NCBI GenBank assembly: GCA_035772405.1
Contig: JAYKKM010000148.1
Span: forward strand, 1,152,501 to 1,216,500
Length of the DNA stretch: 64,000 nt
From: Chrysogorgia sp. JL179-B06
Lineage: Eukaryota > Cnidaria > Anthozoa > Scleralcyonacea > Chrysogorgiidae
Direction: 5' to 3'
Both the position numbers and the translations under genes were made by a program. The stretch's first letter is position 1. Every line of letters starts with the position of its first letter. This document shows, piece by piece, positions 33,115-44,200 of this stretch. The notes beneath the pieces were generated by a model. That model ran no database searches and was not told the origin of the DNA. It was given only the letters and a program-made list of their open reading frames with translations.

Positions 33115-33610
33115 CTAAAAACTGAAAGTGCTGTATATGCACTTTAATTCCCCCTGTATGATTTCTGCAGTACTCGCTGTGTGCCATAGTAACATATGCT
33201 TCGCCGCTGTCATCCTGAGTAAACACGAAGCTGTTCTTCATCAGGTTTCTTTATCCTTTTCGTCCTCTTCGACACCAATACATTGTTATGTGAAAGCACA
33301 CATTTCTAAGCAAACTAATGGGTTTCCAAAAATTTAATACACCGCTATTTCTCAGCTTCGTCAGGTCTTCGGTTTCCAAAGCAGGTTTCATGTGTCTCAC
33401 TTTTTCATTTCCTTGTTTCTTCAACGATATTATCTTAGCGTTTAGGATGTCGTTTGACACCTTATACGCAGGGTTGGTAGAGATATTTAAACCTCTATTG
33501 TACGGTGGATAGTTTAGATATCTTTCCAAGTCATGTTTTAGTCGGACTAAAGTGGACTTACTTTAATCTTCGCCTTCCTTATTTTTCACTTCAGCATAAA
33601 ACAAACGAAG
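33115..33610 (-). pseudogene. Crypton-type tyrosine-recombinase-like fragment
   Basis: Minus-strand text NPAYKVSNDILNAKIISLKK, ETEDLTKLRNSGVLNF, FHITMYWCRRGRKG and, after a frame change at about 33262, NLMKNSFVFTQDDSGEAYVT resembles the DUF3504/KCTD1-type region derived from Crypton transposons (pattern of N-LN, then W-F--CRRGRE-). Cryptons use a tyrosine recombinase. Only the region before and at the start of the catalytic domain is present, and no catalytic tyrosine is visible. Likely a transposon relic, or less likely one exon of a domesticated gene. Confidence 0.55.
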
Positions 33611-33769
33611 ATTTTTGTCTAAGGTCTCTGACGACGCCCCACCACGTCCCGCCCCTACCTGCAGGCACCACGACCATGTCGCCCGTCACGACACCACCAC
33701 CATCTCCCATACACACTTGGCGAAAATCGATCACCCCCGCCGCGCGTCCTTGATCAAGTCTCTGCAAAG

Positions 33770-34070
33770 TTAGTCCACGTCTAGGCGTATTGGGAGCGCG
33801 CTTGCCTCACAACAGGGACATCTCTCGCACGAGACTGGGGTGCAGAAAGATGTATCCTCGAGTATGACTCTGAGACTAGCCGCGCTACCACATCTCTCTG
33901 GATAGATCTCCAACAACCTTGCCTCCACGTTTGGGGAGAGTGGTAGACCGTCAACGTATATATCTCGTATATAGTGGTCCCTCACTCTCTCCCCGTCGTA
34001 GTCGGGGTCGCAGTCACTATCATAGTCGCTCGTACCCTCCTCCTGCGTCGATTGCTGGGCTCCTTGATCC
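33770..34070 (-). CDS. Unrecognised cysteine-rich ORF
   Basis: A frame reading DHYIRDIYVDGLPLSPNVEA and VSCERCPCCEASALPIRLDVD, preceded by an acidic DYDSDCDPDYDGE stretch, in locally GC-rich DNA. It may belong with the adjacent polymerase remnant as part of another element. No function is claimed. Confidence 0.3.
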
Positions 34071-34159
34071 TATAGTGGCCATGAGCTAGAGTGTTCACCG
34101 CACCTGGTAAGATGTGCTTCTTGTCGTCGTTGCTGCTCAAGGCGATATTGTGGACCTCC

Positions 34160-34700
34160 TATTCATGTGTAGATCTCATGCTATCTGCTCCTTAAAGTGT
34201 TCATGATCCTCCTCTCCTCCGTTCCCTCAAACAGACACCTCTTGTAGTCGTAGTCGAACGTGATCACCCTCCCCACCACGCACGTTTTGACTCCCTTGCA
34301 CTTCTTACTCTCCTCCTTGAGAGTCTTACAGGCGTACAACTTTGCCCTCAGACCGACAAACTCTAGCACCTGTTCCCCTATGTTCTTATCCTTCGTCTTC
34401 TCCAAGACCGTCTTGTTGAGTCCGACTGGGATACACGTACCCTTTCGCATACCCTGACGTGTCAAACCTCTCATAAACGTCGCCAGAGATGTCCCTATAA
34501 AAGTCGTCGGTCTCGCTCTCGTACATGAGACTGTCTGTGTCAGTGAAGAGGAGCTTCGCCTTGTCTCCGTACCTTGACTACTTGATGTAGTTGTAGTGGA
34601 ACTCATACATCACAGTCTTGCTCAAGTCTATAGGATACTTATCCCCAGGTAGATCGGCTTGTTGATCCGACGCAAGCGACATTCCAAACATAGCAAAGTT
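34160..34700 (-). pseudogene. Remnant of a second DNA polymerase B family
   Basis: Two frames together give KTVMYEFHYNYIK, the motif C block [14 protein letters not shown], then GTCIPVGLNKTVLEKTK and VLEFVGLRAKLYA, followed by CKGVKTCVVGRVITFDYDYK. This matches in order the region from motif C to the C-terminus of the palindrome polymerase (its FTDTDSL and [13 protein letters not shown]), but differs strongly in residues and is GC-richer. It is therefore a distinct, older family. A frame break lies near 34440. Confidence 0.7.
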
Positions 34701-34749
34701 ACTTATATGTTCTAAGGATTTATGGTGAAGGAAAATTTCGAGTGTTGGA

Positions 34750-34882
34750 ATATATACATTTTAAGACCAAACCGGGACCAGTTGCGAAAAATGCAACTTC
34801 AAGGTCTTCCGGCTGGAATTGAACCCGCGACCCTGCGATGCTAGTGCAGTGCTCTGACCACTGAGCTACGGAGGCCGTTGCC
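34750..34882 (-). repeat. tRNA-Ala-derived SINE
   Basis: The minus strand reads GCCTCCGTAGCTCAGTGGTC, AGAGCACTGCACTAGCATCG and GGGTCGCGGGTTCAATTCC, i.e. box A and box B of a tRNA with a loop anticodon AGC. Acceptor and T stems have mismatches, and a non-tRNA body (AAGACCTTGAAGTTGCATT) follows, so this is a SINE or tRNA pseudogene, not a working tRNA. Confidence 0.65.
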
Positions 34883-35150
34883 GAGAGACTAGTAACGAGT
34901 TCTGAATATATTGGTGGTAATGCTGGGATAAGATTCTGGGTATATTACAAGTAATAAGATTCTGGGTATATTACATAATAAGGTGGACGAAGCTGTAAAT
35001 AAAGATTGGCTTAGCAAGAACGGGGCACTGCGGTTCAAGGCTTAAAGAAGGGACAGATCAGATCTATAGTACTGTATGATCGAGTGGTCGGCCAAAATAA
35101 ACTAATCATTGAAGTTCGGCTTTCTGAATTCATGTCAAGAATAAGAAACA

Positions 35151-35983
35151 TCAGAGCTGTCTGAAATAGTCCGTAGCAGCCGTTGTGACAATTTCTTCGT
35201 GTGTATATTCAGGTTTTGCGCGTACATACTGTAGTTTGTCAGATAACACTTTGATAGCTACAGTATGTCCGCCCTGATTTTTTATGGTCAACTGTCTTTG
35301 TGAACCACTATATATTGTATAAACAAATTTGTGTTCTGCATTTGAAATCATAATGTTGTTGTTGTTGTTGTTTCGTTGATTATAAAAAACAATCAAAACG
35401 CTTAATATAATTTTTATGAACCGCTTGACGCGCCTCTCACAGTCAAGTGCTCTGGGAACGAGAATGGCGTACATTCATAACTCGATGCAACCTCGTACTC
35501 ATGGTCTTTTTCTCCACAACTCGATGAACTCCATTTCTTAAAATATGACCCTTAAAGAGCGAGTGGCAACCGTGAGGCATTGCACGCTCGGTCGGCCATT
35601 TTTCGAAGCACGAAATTCCCTTGGTGAACTCATCCGTAAATATCTTGTCAATCCTGAAAGAACACATACTGTACCTTAGAAAGTAATTATTTCTGCATTT
35701 TTCACAAAACTCAACGTTTTCTTGACTTTCGTTTCTAATTATGTAAGCCTTGACTGACGCGAAGCGTGGAAGACCAAGTGACGAGGTCAAACAAAAAAAT
35801 TAGGTTGTGAGTGGACGTATTTGGATTGTGGATGAATGAGAAAGCCTCTTTAGGGTTTTCTGAGAAGACTCGGGGAATTTCCGGAGTGTTTACCACGTCA
35901 AGTTGACAACGAAGCAATTCAAAATACTCTTCGTAATCATACGGAAAGATAAACACAAACGCGCAATGCACGACGGTTGACAC
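35151..35983 (-). other. Unassigned coding-like stretch upstream of window's host gene end
   Basis: Three overlapping minus frames (35983-35735, 35790-35443, 35474-35151) read as plausible but unrecognised protein, for example PYDYEEYFELLRCQLDVVNT and ISCFEKWPTERAMPHGCHSL. An AG at 35983-35984 would be in a phase compatible with the donor at 36139, so part of this could be a fourth exon of the HEPN gene. The polypyrimidine tract is poor and I do not assert it. Confidence 0.25.
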
Positions 35984-36139
35984 TCACTCTTTAAATATGA
36001 TAAGTAGTCAATACTAATGTAACCTTAAGAGCAAAGCTAAATAAAACATTTACCGTATACATTTACATTTTTATTGACCTTAATTATACCTTTATTGCGC
36101 AAAACAACAAATTGCAAACAACAAAAATAACTAACTTAC

Positions 36140-36451
36140 CATAACTTATGGAGCTAAAAGACTGCTGGGAATATTCTTGTTGACGTTTTATTTCTTTAAC
36201 ATCAGATTGGAGTGTTTCATTAATTGTTTCCGCATTGGAAACTCGCGTTTCCACATTGGAAACTCGCTTATGTAATTCCTCCAAACACAATTCAGATTTT
36301 GTCAGCGCAGTCGCCATTTCCTTCCTCCTTTCGTCCTCTTCCTCTTTCGCAAAAGCAAGTTTGGACACATCATTCTTCAACAAGTTAACATGTTCTTGTA
36401 CCAATTTCACCAGATCAGGATCGACTGTAGCATTCATACATAATTGAACAC
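36140..36451 (-). CDS. HEPN gene, exon 3 (coiled coil)
   Basis: Encodes VQLCMNATVDPDLVKLVQEH followed by a heptad-rich coiled coil (RRKEMATALTKSELCLEEL, RVSNVETRVSNAETINETL) and a glutamine-rich end. It is bounded by an AG acceptor (TTATCGTTAG) before 36451 and a consensus GTAAGT donor after 36140. The split codon formed with exon 2 (G plus GT) restores glycine in frame. A coiled coil after HEPN is usual in the cnidarian family. Later exons are not identified. Confidence 0.7.
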
Positions 36452-36617
36452 CTAACGATAAAAATAATAATATAACCAAAAATATATGTCAAAACCGCTG
36501 AGCACTATTACCTATCCTGCGAAGGGAGACCAGAAGTACAATATTAAATAAATAAATATTATATAAATATTAAATAAATAAATATTATATAAATAATAAA
36601 TAAAGAAATTATATCAG

Positions 36618-36804
36618 TGTAGACAGTAACTACATTTAAATGCTGGTTGATATATAATAATAGTAAAATAACAGAATTATAGCAGAAACATAACAAACTA
36701 CAGTAGTGTCAGACCTCAAGGTAATGTCCGAATAATACTACTCGCGCTATATTTGACGCTACAAAAATGTCGATAAAAATGTCAACGTATTTTTCTCTCC
36801 AATA
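36618..36804 (-). repeat. BEL/Pao 1, 3' LTR
   Basis: 187 bp. Matches 47758-47940 with scattered substitutions and small indels. The first base pair of the LTR has changed from TG to TA. Confidence 0.85.
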
Positions 36805-36865
36805 TTTCCCCCTCCCGGATTCCCGGGGATCCGTTTCATCACCATACTCCAATGGAGATATTCGT

Positions 36866-37749
36866 CTAATAGATTGTCGGTAGATTCGGTCGCCTTCTTT
36901 GACGTCGACAACACGTGCCAGGATAAATGCCTTCGATCTTTCCGAGTTTCCAATGGCGTCTGGCTACATCAGGATCGATCACTAATACCACATCTCCTTT
37001 CTTGATGTTCGCCTGTTGATCGTACCACTTCGAACGAGAACCAAGGCTGGTGAGGTACTCTCGCATCCATCTTTTCCAGGTTTGGCGAATGAATTGTTGA
37101 ATTCGTCTCCACCTCTTTCTAGGGTCAAAAGGCACATGATCTACGCTTGCTGGCACCAGCTCACCTCTCATTTGCCCAATTAAGAAATGATTTGGTGTTA
37201 ACACCGGTTCGTCGTTTGAATCTCCACTCACTTGCGTCAACGGTCTAGAGTTTATCAAACTTTCGACGCCAGTGAAAACGGTCTGTAGCTCTTCATCGTT
37301 TACATCAGCATTTCCCATGACTGACTTAATCATCCGCTCGAAAATTACAAAGTGTGGCGATGCAGGAGGATTCCAATGCCATTCCATTCCTTTATTAGAG
37401 GTAAGCGACTCTACTTGGTTGTGGTCGATTTGGTCAACCAATTTACGAAGCACGTTCTCTGCACCTACAAAATTAGTTCCGTTGTCGAGCAACCATTCGT
37501 GTCAAGGCTTTCAGGAACTCATCAGTCTCCATGCAACGACCAGGCCATCTCCAAATGACAACAATGGGTTTGAAGACACAGGAATAAACATAAACACCGT
37601 TTTTCACGCGTCTTTCCACGTCCTTGTATTGTGACGTAGGGGCCCGCGAAATCGACGGCGCAATTGGTGAATGGCTTCATTGTAACTTCAAGTCGTAGCT
37701 TCGGTAAAGGAGCCATTTGCTGTGAAGCGGCTTTTCCTCTCTCTGGCAT
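36866..37749 (-). pseudogene. BEL/Pao 1 integrase
   Basis: Frames 37749-37522 and 37492-36866 encode FTNCAVDFAGPYVTIQGRG (start of the catalytic core), then MLDNGTNFVGAENVLRKLV (second catalytic Asp), NPPASPHFVIFERMIKSV with Phe-Glu at the catalytic Glu region, and the Pao-specific C-terminal part TPNHFLIGQMRGELVPAS and WRRIQQFIRQTWKRWMREYL to DVVLVIDPD. The gap between the pieces and a frame change near 36930 show decay. The protein would integrate retroelement cDNA. Confidence 0.8.
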
Positions 37750-38401
37750 GAACCACCAGATATCTTTCTCGAAGATGATTCAACGTAAGGTTAACTCCCG
37801 TCTCATGTACTTCGCTTTCGTGATGATGCTTCACTATCAGTTGGGTGACTGGGTGTCTTTCTTAAGATGATTGGGTACTTCACGTTGTCTGTCAATTCGT
37901 CTGAATACCGAAGTCTGGTGTTGGAGCGTAGAAGTTGATTTTCCATATTGGTGTTGGATTCAAAATACTACTTCCCTTGGGCAACGTTTTGGAATCTTTT
38001 AAAGCTTTGATCTCTTGTGGATATGCTTCCACTTTCACCGAATTCACCGAACTGCTGATCCACCTCCAGTTTCCAACTGTTATGGACGAATCTCTGCACC
38101 CAGGCTCTCACTCGTGCCAACGATAAACCGAATTCGAAATTGTTCGTTAGAGGGTTTCTGTACCACTTCAGTGAAAATCGAGTCTAGTCGCCATTTCATT
38201 TCATTCTCTTTCTCTTGACAAATAGCAAAACTTGTTGGCTTCTCTCGGTGCTCGGGTTTCATCTCATTGAAGGCCTCCCCTGCTGGACTTGCACATTTCT
38301 CTGTTGGCCAATGTTCTCTTGATTCTTTCAAGAATTTCGGTCCATTCCACCAACAGTCGTTGCCACCTAACTCTGATACTGTTAGACCTCGCGTTCCATG
38401 G

Positions 38402-38830
38402 TCAGCTGGGTTGCAATCTGTCGGGACATATCTCCACTATGCTGGGCTCGGTGACCGAGTTGGTGAAATCCACCAAGAGTGGATGTGCTACAAAGGGCTT
38501 ATAGGTCCGACTTTGTCCACGAATCCAGAATCCAGTCGTCACGCTATCTATCCAGAATGTCGTATCGTGCATGGCCATTGCGTTGCAAACTAACTTCGTT
38601 AGGCGCAGACTAATCAGAGCACCCATTAATTCGAGTCGTGGTATGCTCATGGTCTTTAGAGGTGCCAATCTGGTCTTCGCAGCAATCAATCGGTAGCTTA
38701 CGGAACCGTCTTCGTATTCGTATCTGGGGAGCCACATAGTCGGCGTGTTCTTGCTTGATTGTCTTGGACCTCAATACGTCATACTCGACAGCTATCGTCA
38801 TATTTCGACAAGATTCGCTAGGTATTCGAG
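38402..38830 (-). pseudogene. BEL/Pao 1 RNase H region
   Basis: Encodes YEYEDGSVSYRLIAAKTRLA, MSIPRLELMGALISLRLTKL and FWIDSVTTGFWIRGQSRTYK, the usual Pao RNase H blocks with the ELMGA and D-S positions. Upstream text is degraded where the 6-kb insertion begins. Confidence 0.75.
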
Positions 38831-41255
38831 AAGTGATCGCGTTAGATCCTGCGTAATCTGCTTTATTAACAACAGACTATTTTAATACCACGACATGAGA
38901 AGGAAAGCGATCTATCGCTCTATTAAAGGTAAGCGTATTACATATTTTTATCTATATTTTATCTGTCTTTGGTGATCATTTTACTTTCCTATTTGATGTT
39001 CGTTCAAAAGTATCATAAACTGTGCGGGTATACACTAGAACCAGCGAAGTTTGTCGAAAACAACTATTTATGGTGTTAATAATTTGGTAGTGTCTGTATA
39101 CCATAAGCGGAAAACCAAGATACACAGTACAATTTATTGAATGGATTGTTTATATATTATTTCTCATAGAACACAGATTTATTAACACCATACATGTATT
39201 TACATTCGTCATGATTGATTTCATATCAAGTTACAAGTATAATGTCTGTTTTATTTCTGATTACTTGTTTAATATCTTAATATTCTTAATAGATCTGACG
39301 CATCTGGAAATTGTTTATATAGCTCTGTGTCCTTAGCAATGGTAGGAAATAATTCTCTTGTTGAAATTCTGAGGATTATGGTATCCATTGATCTTTTTTT
39401 AAATTCCAATTTTTATTATAATCATCTGTCATTTAATTCCATCTATGCAAAGCAAAAGGAGTTTCACATACCTTCTCCTTACAATACAATTATATGTATT
39501 GTATTGTATTGTATTGTGTTGTGTCGTGTCGTGTCGTGTCGTGTTGTGTTGTGTTGTATTGTATTGTATTGTATTGTATTGTATTGTATTGTATTGTATA
39601 AAGGAGAACTGAAGGTATATGTACGAGTGTAAACAAACTTTTTCCTTTGTCCATTTTGTTCGAAAGTTTAGATTTTGGTACATCTGGAGAGGAATTGGAA
39701 GCCATTTCCAATTCTGAGGATAAAAAATGGGCTAGCTTTCTTTCTATTCTCGTTCTCTCTTCTGTATCAAATAGAAATATTACTTTGTTCTATCCTGTCT
39801 GTGGAGAACGTTTAAGTTATTATTTAATCAACAAGTCAATCCTAGTGTTCCTTTAACAACTGCATCTGATGATCTACACTGTACATACACTGTATATTGT
39901 TTTAGTTGAAGGTAATGTCATTGCTGGTGAAGTATTTAAACCAAACCATTTTGTGCCAATTGTCATTGGGGTTTCTCGGGGAAAAGGACGCTATCACAAA
40001 TAGCTTCCAAACAAACTCCAAAGTGGAGTTGTACTAATGATAGTTATAGCCAGAAGGGCGTTCGGGTGTCACTGAATGCCCTACAATGAAAAGTGGTCAC
40101 CCAAAATTTGGGGAAGAAATAAATTATTCTCAATGATTTGCCTAATATATATATATATATATATAAATATATTTGAAAAGAAATAGCTTTAATTTTCAAT
40201 ATTATCATACATGTGACATTTTGACCAATTTGACAGTGTACCTAGTTGAGTGAAAATGTCCTTGTTGAATGAAGAAGCAATTAAGCATTGCCGGCACAAA
40301 CTTGCAAAGCTAAAAATCTTGAATGGATCTGATGCGATCTTTAGTATGTTACACAGATGGTGACATGAAGTAAACTTCTAATTAATTATTCACTGCACAG
40401 ATTATGAATTTCTTCTCTAAAAGATGTAAATTCTGTTGAATTACAAATTTAATTGTAAGGAGGAAATATATATAACTAATTTACTGCTTCATTATTATAT
40501 GAGATAATATAAGCATATTTGTACCAAAATATGTATTTAAAATGATGATATACCCCATTTAAATTATATTTTGCTCAAAAGTGCTCTCAAAATTCAGGAA
40601 ATGCAGTTTACCCAAAATTCAAATATTTTCTAAGGCCCCCCTAGAAGTGTGTCATCACTTTTGTCTGATATGTTCCCAAATTGGACGCCCTATTTCAGAA
40701 TCCTGGCCACTAACATTTCTTCTTTTTTTACCTGTTTCTACTGTTGATGGCTGGCTGTCCATGTCGGAATCACTATTACTTAGTGTTTCTAGGCATGCCT
40801 GATGCATTTTGATATATCCCAAAACAGCCAAATTTCTTGTTTCCGTACAACTTATTATACTTTACAGCTGTGATTCCTTGGTCCCCAACATTGGGGGGGG
40901 GGGGAGTGTTTTCTGACCACACACCCCGAAATTTTTTTGATGTACTGTAGGTTAGGAAAATCCTAGATCTGCCGCTGTCAAATCATCACTAGAGTAATTT
41001 TATAGCTAGGACTTATCCACTGGATAAACTATCCAGGCTTCGTATAACCAGCCCCAGATGTTTTATTTACATTTGGGGGCATGTTTATGCCCTATATTTT
41101 GGAAATAACCCATATAAAATGTATGTATAGTATGTGCCATGTTCAAATTAGCAACACATTTATTAAATTATTTATAACTATCAATTTCTTTGTGTATATA
41201 TCTGTGCTTTTCATGCATTTTCATGCATTGCTTCTTAAGTCTATACATTTCCGGT
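38830..41255. other. Inserted AT-rich region without a firm gene
   Basis: Together with LINE C this separates the RNase H from the reverse transcriptase of BEL/Pao 1. Near 38905-38931 there is ATGAGAAGGAAAGCGATCTA with a GTAAGC donor-like site soon after, but no following exon is supported. A minus frame at 40800-40650 (DSDMDSQPSTVETGKKRRNV) looks exon-like and is unrecognised. A G-tract is at 40892-40904 and a short (AT)n at 40147-40164. Confidence 0.35.
39496..39600. repeat. Graded pentanucleotide microsatellite
   Basis: A TGTAT array changes in steps to TGTGT, then CGTGT, then back to TGTGT and TGTAT across about 100 bp. Long YNTIQYNT-like frames here are only repeat translations. Confidence 0.9.
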
Positions 41256-41259
41256 CAAC

Positions 41260-44200
41260 ATGGCGGTCGGGTGTCTTTCATCGATGATTAGGTCCTTGTT
41301 CATTTTATGGCTCATGAGCTCTGTGATACTATACCAAACTCCAACAAAATGTTCAAATAACATTGTCAACTCGTATTTTGTTGCTTGTTGCTTACATGTA
41401 AAGACTTATCCAAGTCGTAATTGTGGATTGCCTCGTCACGCTAAGAAATCCAAAGTTCCTTCGAATTTGAAAGTTAAAGCTGGTATTTATTTAACCAAGA
41501 TGTTCTTTTCTGCATCGTTCTTGATACTTTTGGCAAATGATGTCAACCTCAATCCTGGTCCAGTGAAGGATCCTTGCTCCATGTGCTCTAAATCTTGTCG
41601 ACTCAATCAAAAGGCAATTCAATGTGACGAATGTGACTCTTGGTACCATGCAAAATGTGTGGAAATCAAAGCAAAGGAATATTTTGATATGTGTAGACCT
41701 AGTGCAAATTGGTCTTGTCATAGGTGCTTGTTCCCGGGATTTGATAGTTCTCAAAGTTCAAGCGAGACTATTCGGCCTCAATGTGATTCCTTTACTGAAA
41801 GTATGCCAAAATTGCTTCGTGGTCTAAAGGTCGGTCACCTGAATGTAAATCGACTTTACAACAAGCTTGATCAAATTAAAGACTTTATTTATGGTTTACA
41901 ACTAGATGTGATTGGGATTTCTGAAACATGGTTAACGGCAAATGTTCTCGATGAAGAGATTTTTCTTCAGGATTATTCGGTAATTCGAAGAGATCGTCAG
42001 AGTTCCTCTAAAACTCAAGGTGGAGGCTTGGTTGTTTATGTGAAAAGTGGGATAAATTTCAAGGTGAGAGATGAACTAACGAGCACATCTGCGGAAGCTA
42101 TCTGGATCGAAATAATGCGTCCAAAGAGCAAACCTTTACTCATTGGCAATTTCTACAGACCACCTGATGCAGACCTGAATATTTTTATTACTGAAATCGA
42201 AAACAGTCTGCAGGATCTCGATTTGACAAGGTATGAAATTGCCCTTTTGGGAGATTTTAATATCGACATGTGTACTAGATCAAAGACTGGTGGAAATCGC
42301 CAAAAGTTTTGCTCTTTTTTGTTGGCAAATGATCTTGAACAGATAATAGATACACCAACAAGAGTATGTGAAATCTCAAGAACTCTTATTGATCTGATTT
42401 GTGTAAATAACAGACACAGAGTTGTCCAAACTGAAGTCATTTCAAACTCTATCAGTGACCATAGTTTTGTTGTCTGTGTTTTTAAAAGTGGTGTTCGAAA
42501 GTTTCCCCCACGGACGGTAGAATCAAGATCATTTAAAAACTACAATAAGGAGAAATTTCTATCTGACTTAAGAAATGTCCCCTGGGATATAATTAATTCA
42601 GTTGAATCAATTGACGATGCTGTTTTCCTTTGGGAAAAGCTCTTTTGTGAGATTGCTGACCAACACGCACCCATAAAAAAGAAAAGAATAAAAGGGTACA
42701 ATGCACCTTGGACTAACAATAAACTACTAGAATTACGTCGTGATCGCGATTACCATCTACGTAAAGCACGTCAATCAAATAGCTCATACCACTGGCAAAT
42801 GTATAAAAAAATTCGAAATTATGCAAATCGAGAGGATCGTCGCGTAAAATCAGAATATTTTTGCAAATTAATTGAGGAAAGCAAATCTGATGGAAACCGA
42901 ATGTGGAAAAGCCTTAAACAAGTACTACCTTCAAAAAAGCTGACTGATATTGCTGGAATCACCTGTAAAAAAACCAAAAAGCTTTATACCAGCCCTAAGC
43001 AAATTGTTGATCTTCTAAATAATCACTTTGCCGCAATTGGCAAGAGATTAGCCAAATGTTTTTCTGCACAAGGATCACAACATTTATTTATAACGAAAAC
43101 CGATGCCATTTTCTCACTTGACGGTGTCAGCATTGAATTTATTAAGAATCAATTACAGAAGTTGAAGACGAATAAAGCGACTGGTCTTGACAAAGTGAGT
43201 GCTAGACTCTTAAAAGATGCAACCGAAGTAATGGCTCCCGTATTCCAGAGTCTGTTTAACATGTCTATTCAACAGCAGTGTTTTCCAAGCAATTGGAAAT
43301 CAGCCAAGATTAGAGCTCTTCATAAAGGCGGTGACACAAGTAGCTGTGATAATTATCGACCTATATCAATCCTACCGACAGTGAGTAAAATTTTTGAACG
43401 CGCAATCCATTTTCAGCTGTACGATTTTTTGCAAAATCATAACCTTCTTTATCCATGTCAATATGGGTTCCGACGATCACTATCGACAGCCAATGCTTTG
43501 TTGCATTTGTGCGATGACATCCTTGACAATATGGATAAAAGTAAAGTTACCGGAGCCGTATACCTTGATTTAAAAAAGGCGTTTGATACGATAGACCATA
43601 CTATTCTCCTTAAGAAATTAGCAGCCTATGGTATTGACTCCCATGCACAGTTATGGTTTAAATCGTATCTTAAAAATCGTTTGCAGCGAACGGTTCTGGG
43701 GAATGCTATCTCGTCGCCCAGAACAGTAAATGTTGGAGTTCCTCAAGGTTCAGTGTTGGGGCCCTTGTTGTTCATGGTTTATGTTAATGATTTACCAGAA
43801 ACAATAAATCATAGTAAAACATTACTCTTTGCTGATGATACTGTGATGTACACTACAGCTCCCACAGCTTGCAAGCTTCAAGAATTATTAAATCAAGACC
43901 TAGCTTGCGTAAAAGATTGGCTTAACAAACATAAGTTAACTCTTAACATATTAAAATCAAAATTTATGATTCTTGGAGGATCAAAGCGATTAAATTCTTT
44001 TGGTAAAATATCGCTTCATGTTGAAGAAGATGAGCTCTCACAAGTTCCTTCATATAAATATCTTGGAGTGATTATAAATGAAAACCTATCTTGGGTGGAT
44101 CATATTGAAGTTCTTCGCAAAAAAATTACGCAGAGACTTGGTATGCTGCACCGTATAAAGCATCTCTTACCACAATTTCATAGGAAAACTATTTTTAACA

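Noticed and set aside
33505..33753. Proline/threonine-rich plus-strand ORF
   Set aside because: It is antisense to the Crypton-like fragment over much of its length and low-complexity in the rest.
34750..34882. Functional tRNA-Ala gene
   Set aside because: Acceptor and T-stem mismatches and a non-tRNA tail indicate a SINE.
35735..35983. Fourth exon of the HEPN gene
   Set aside because: A phase-compatible AG exists, but the polypyrimidine tract is poor and the protein is unrecognised, so it is left unassigned.
38905..38935. First exon of a plus-strand host gene (ATG followed by a GTAAGC donor-like site)
   Set aside because: No downstream exon with matching phase was found. Short start-plus-donor patterns occur by chance.
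39429..39711. Minus-strand ORFs rich in YNTIQYNT
   Set aside because: They arise from the pentanucleotide microsatellite.
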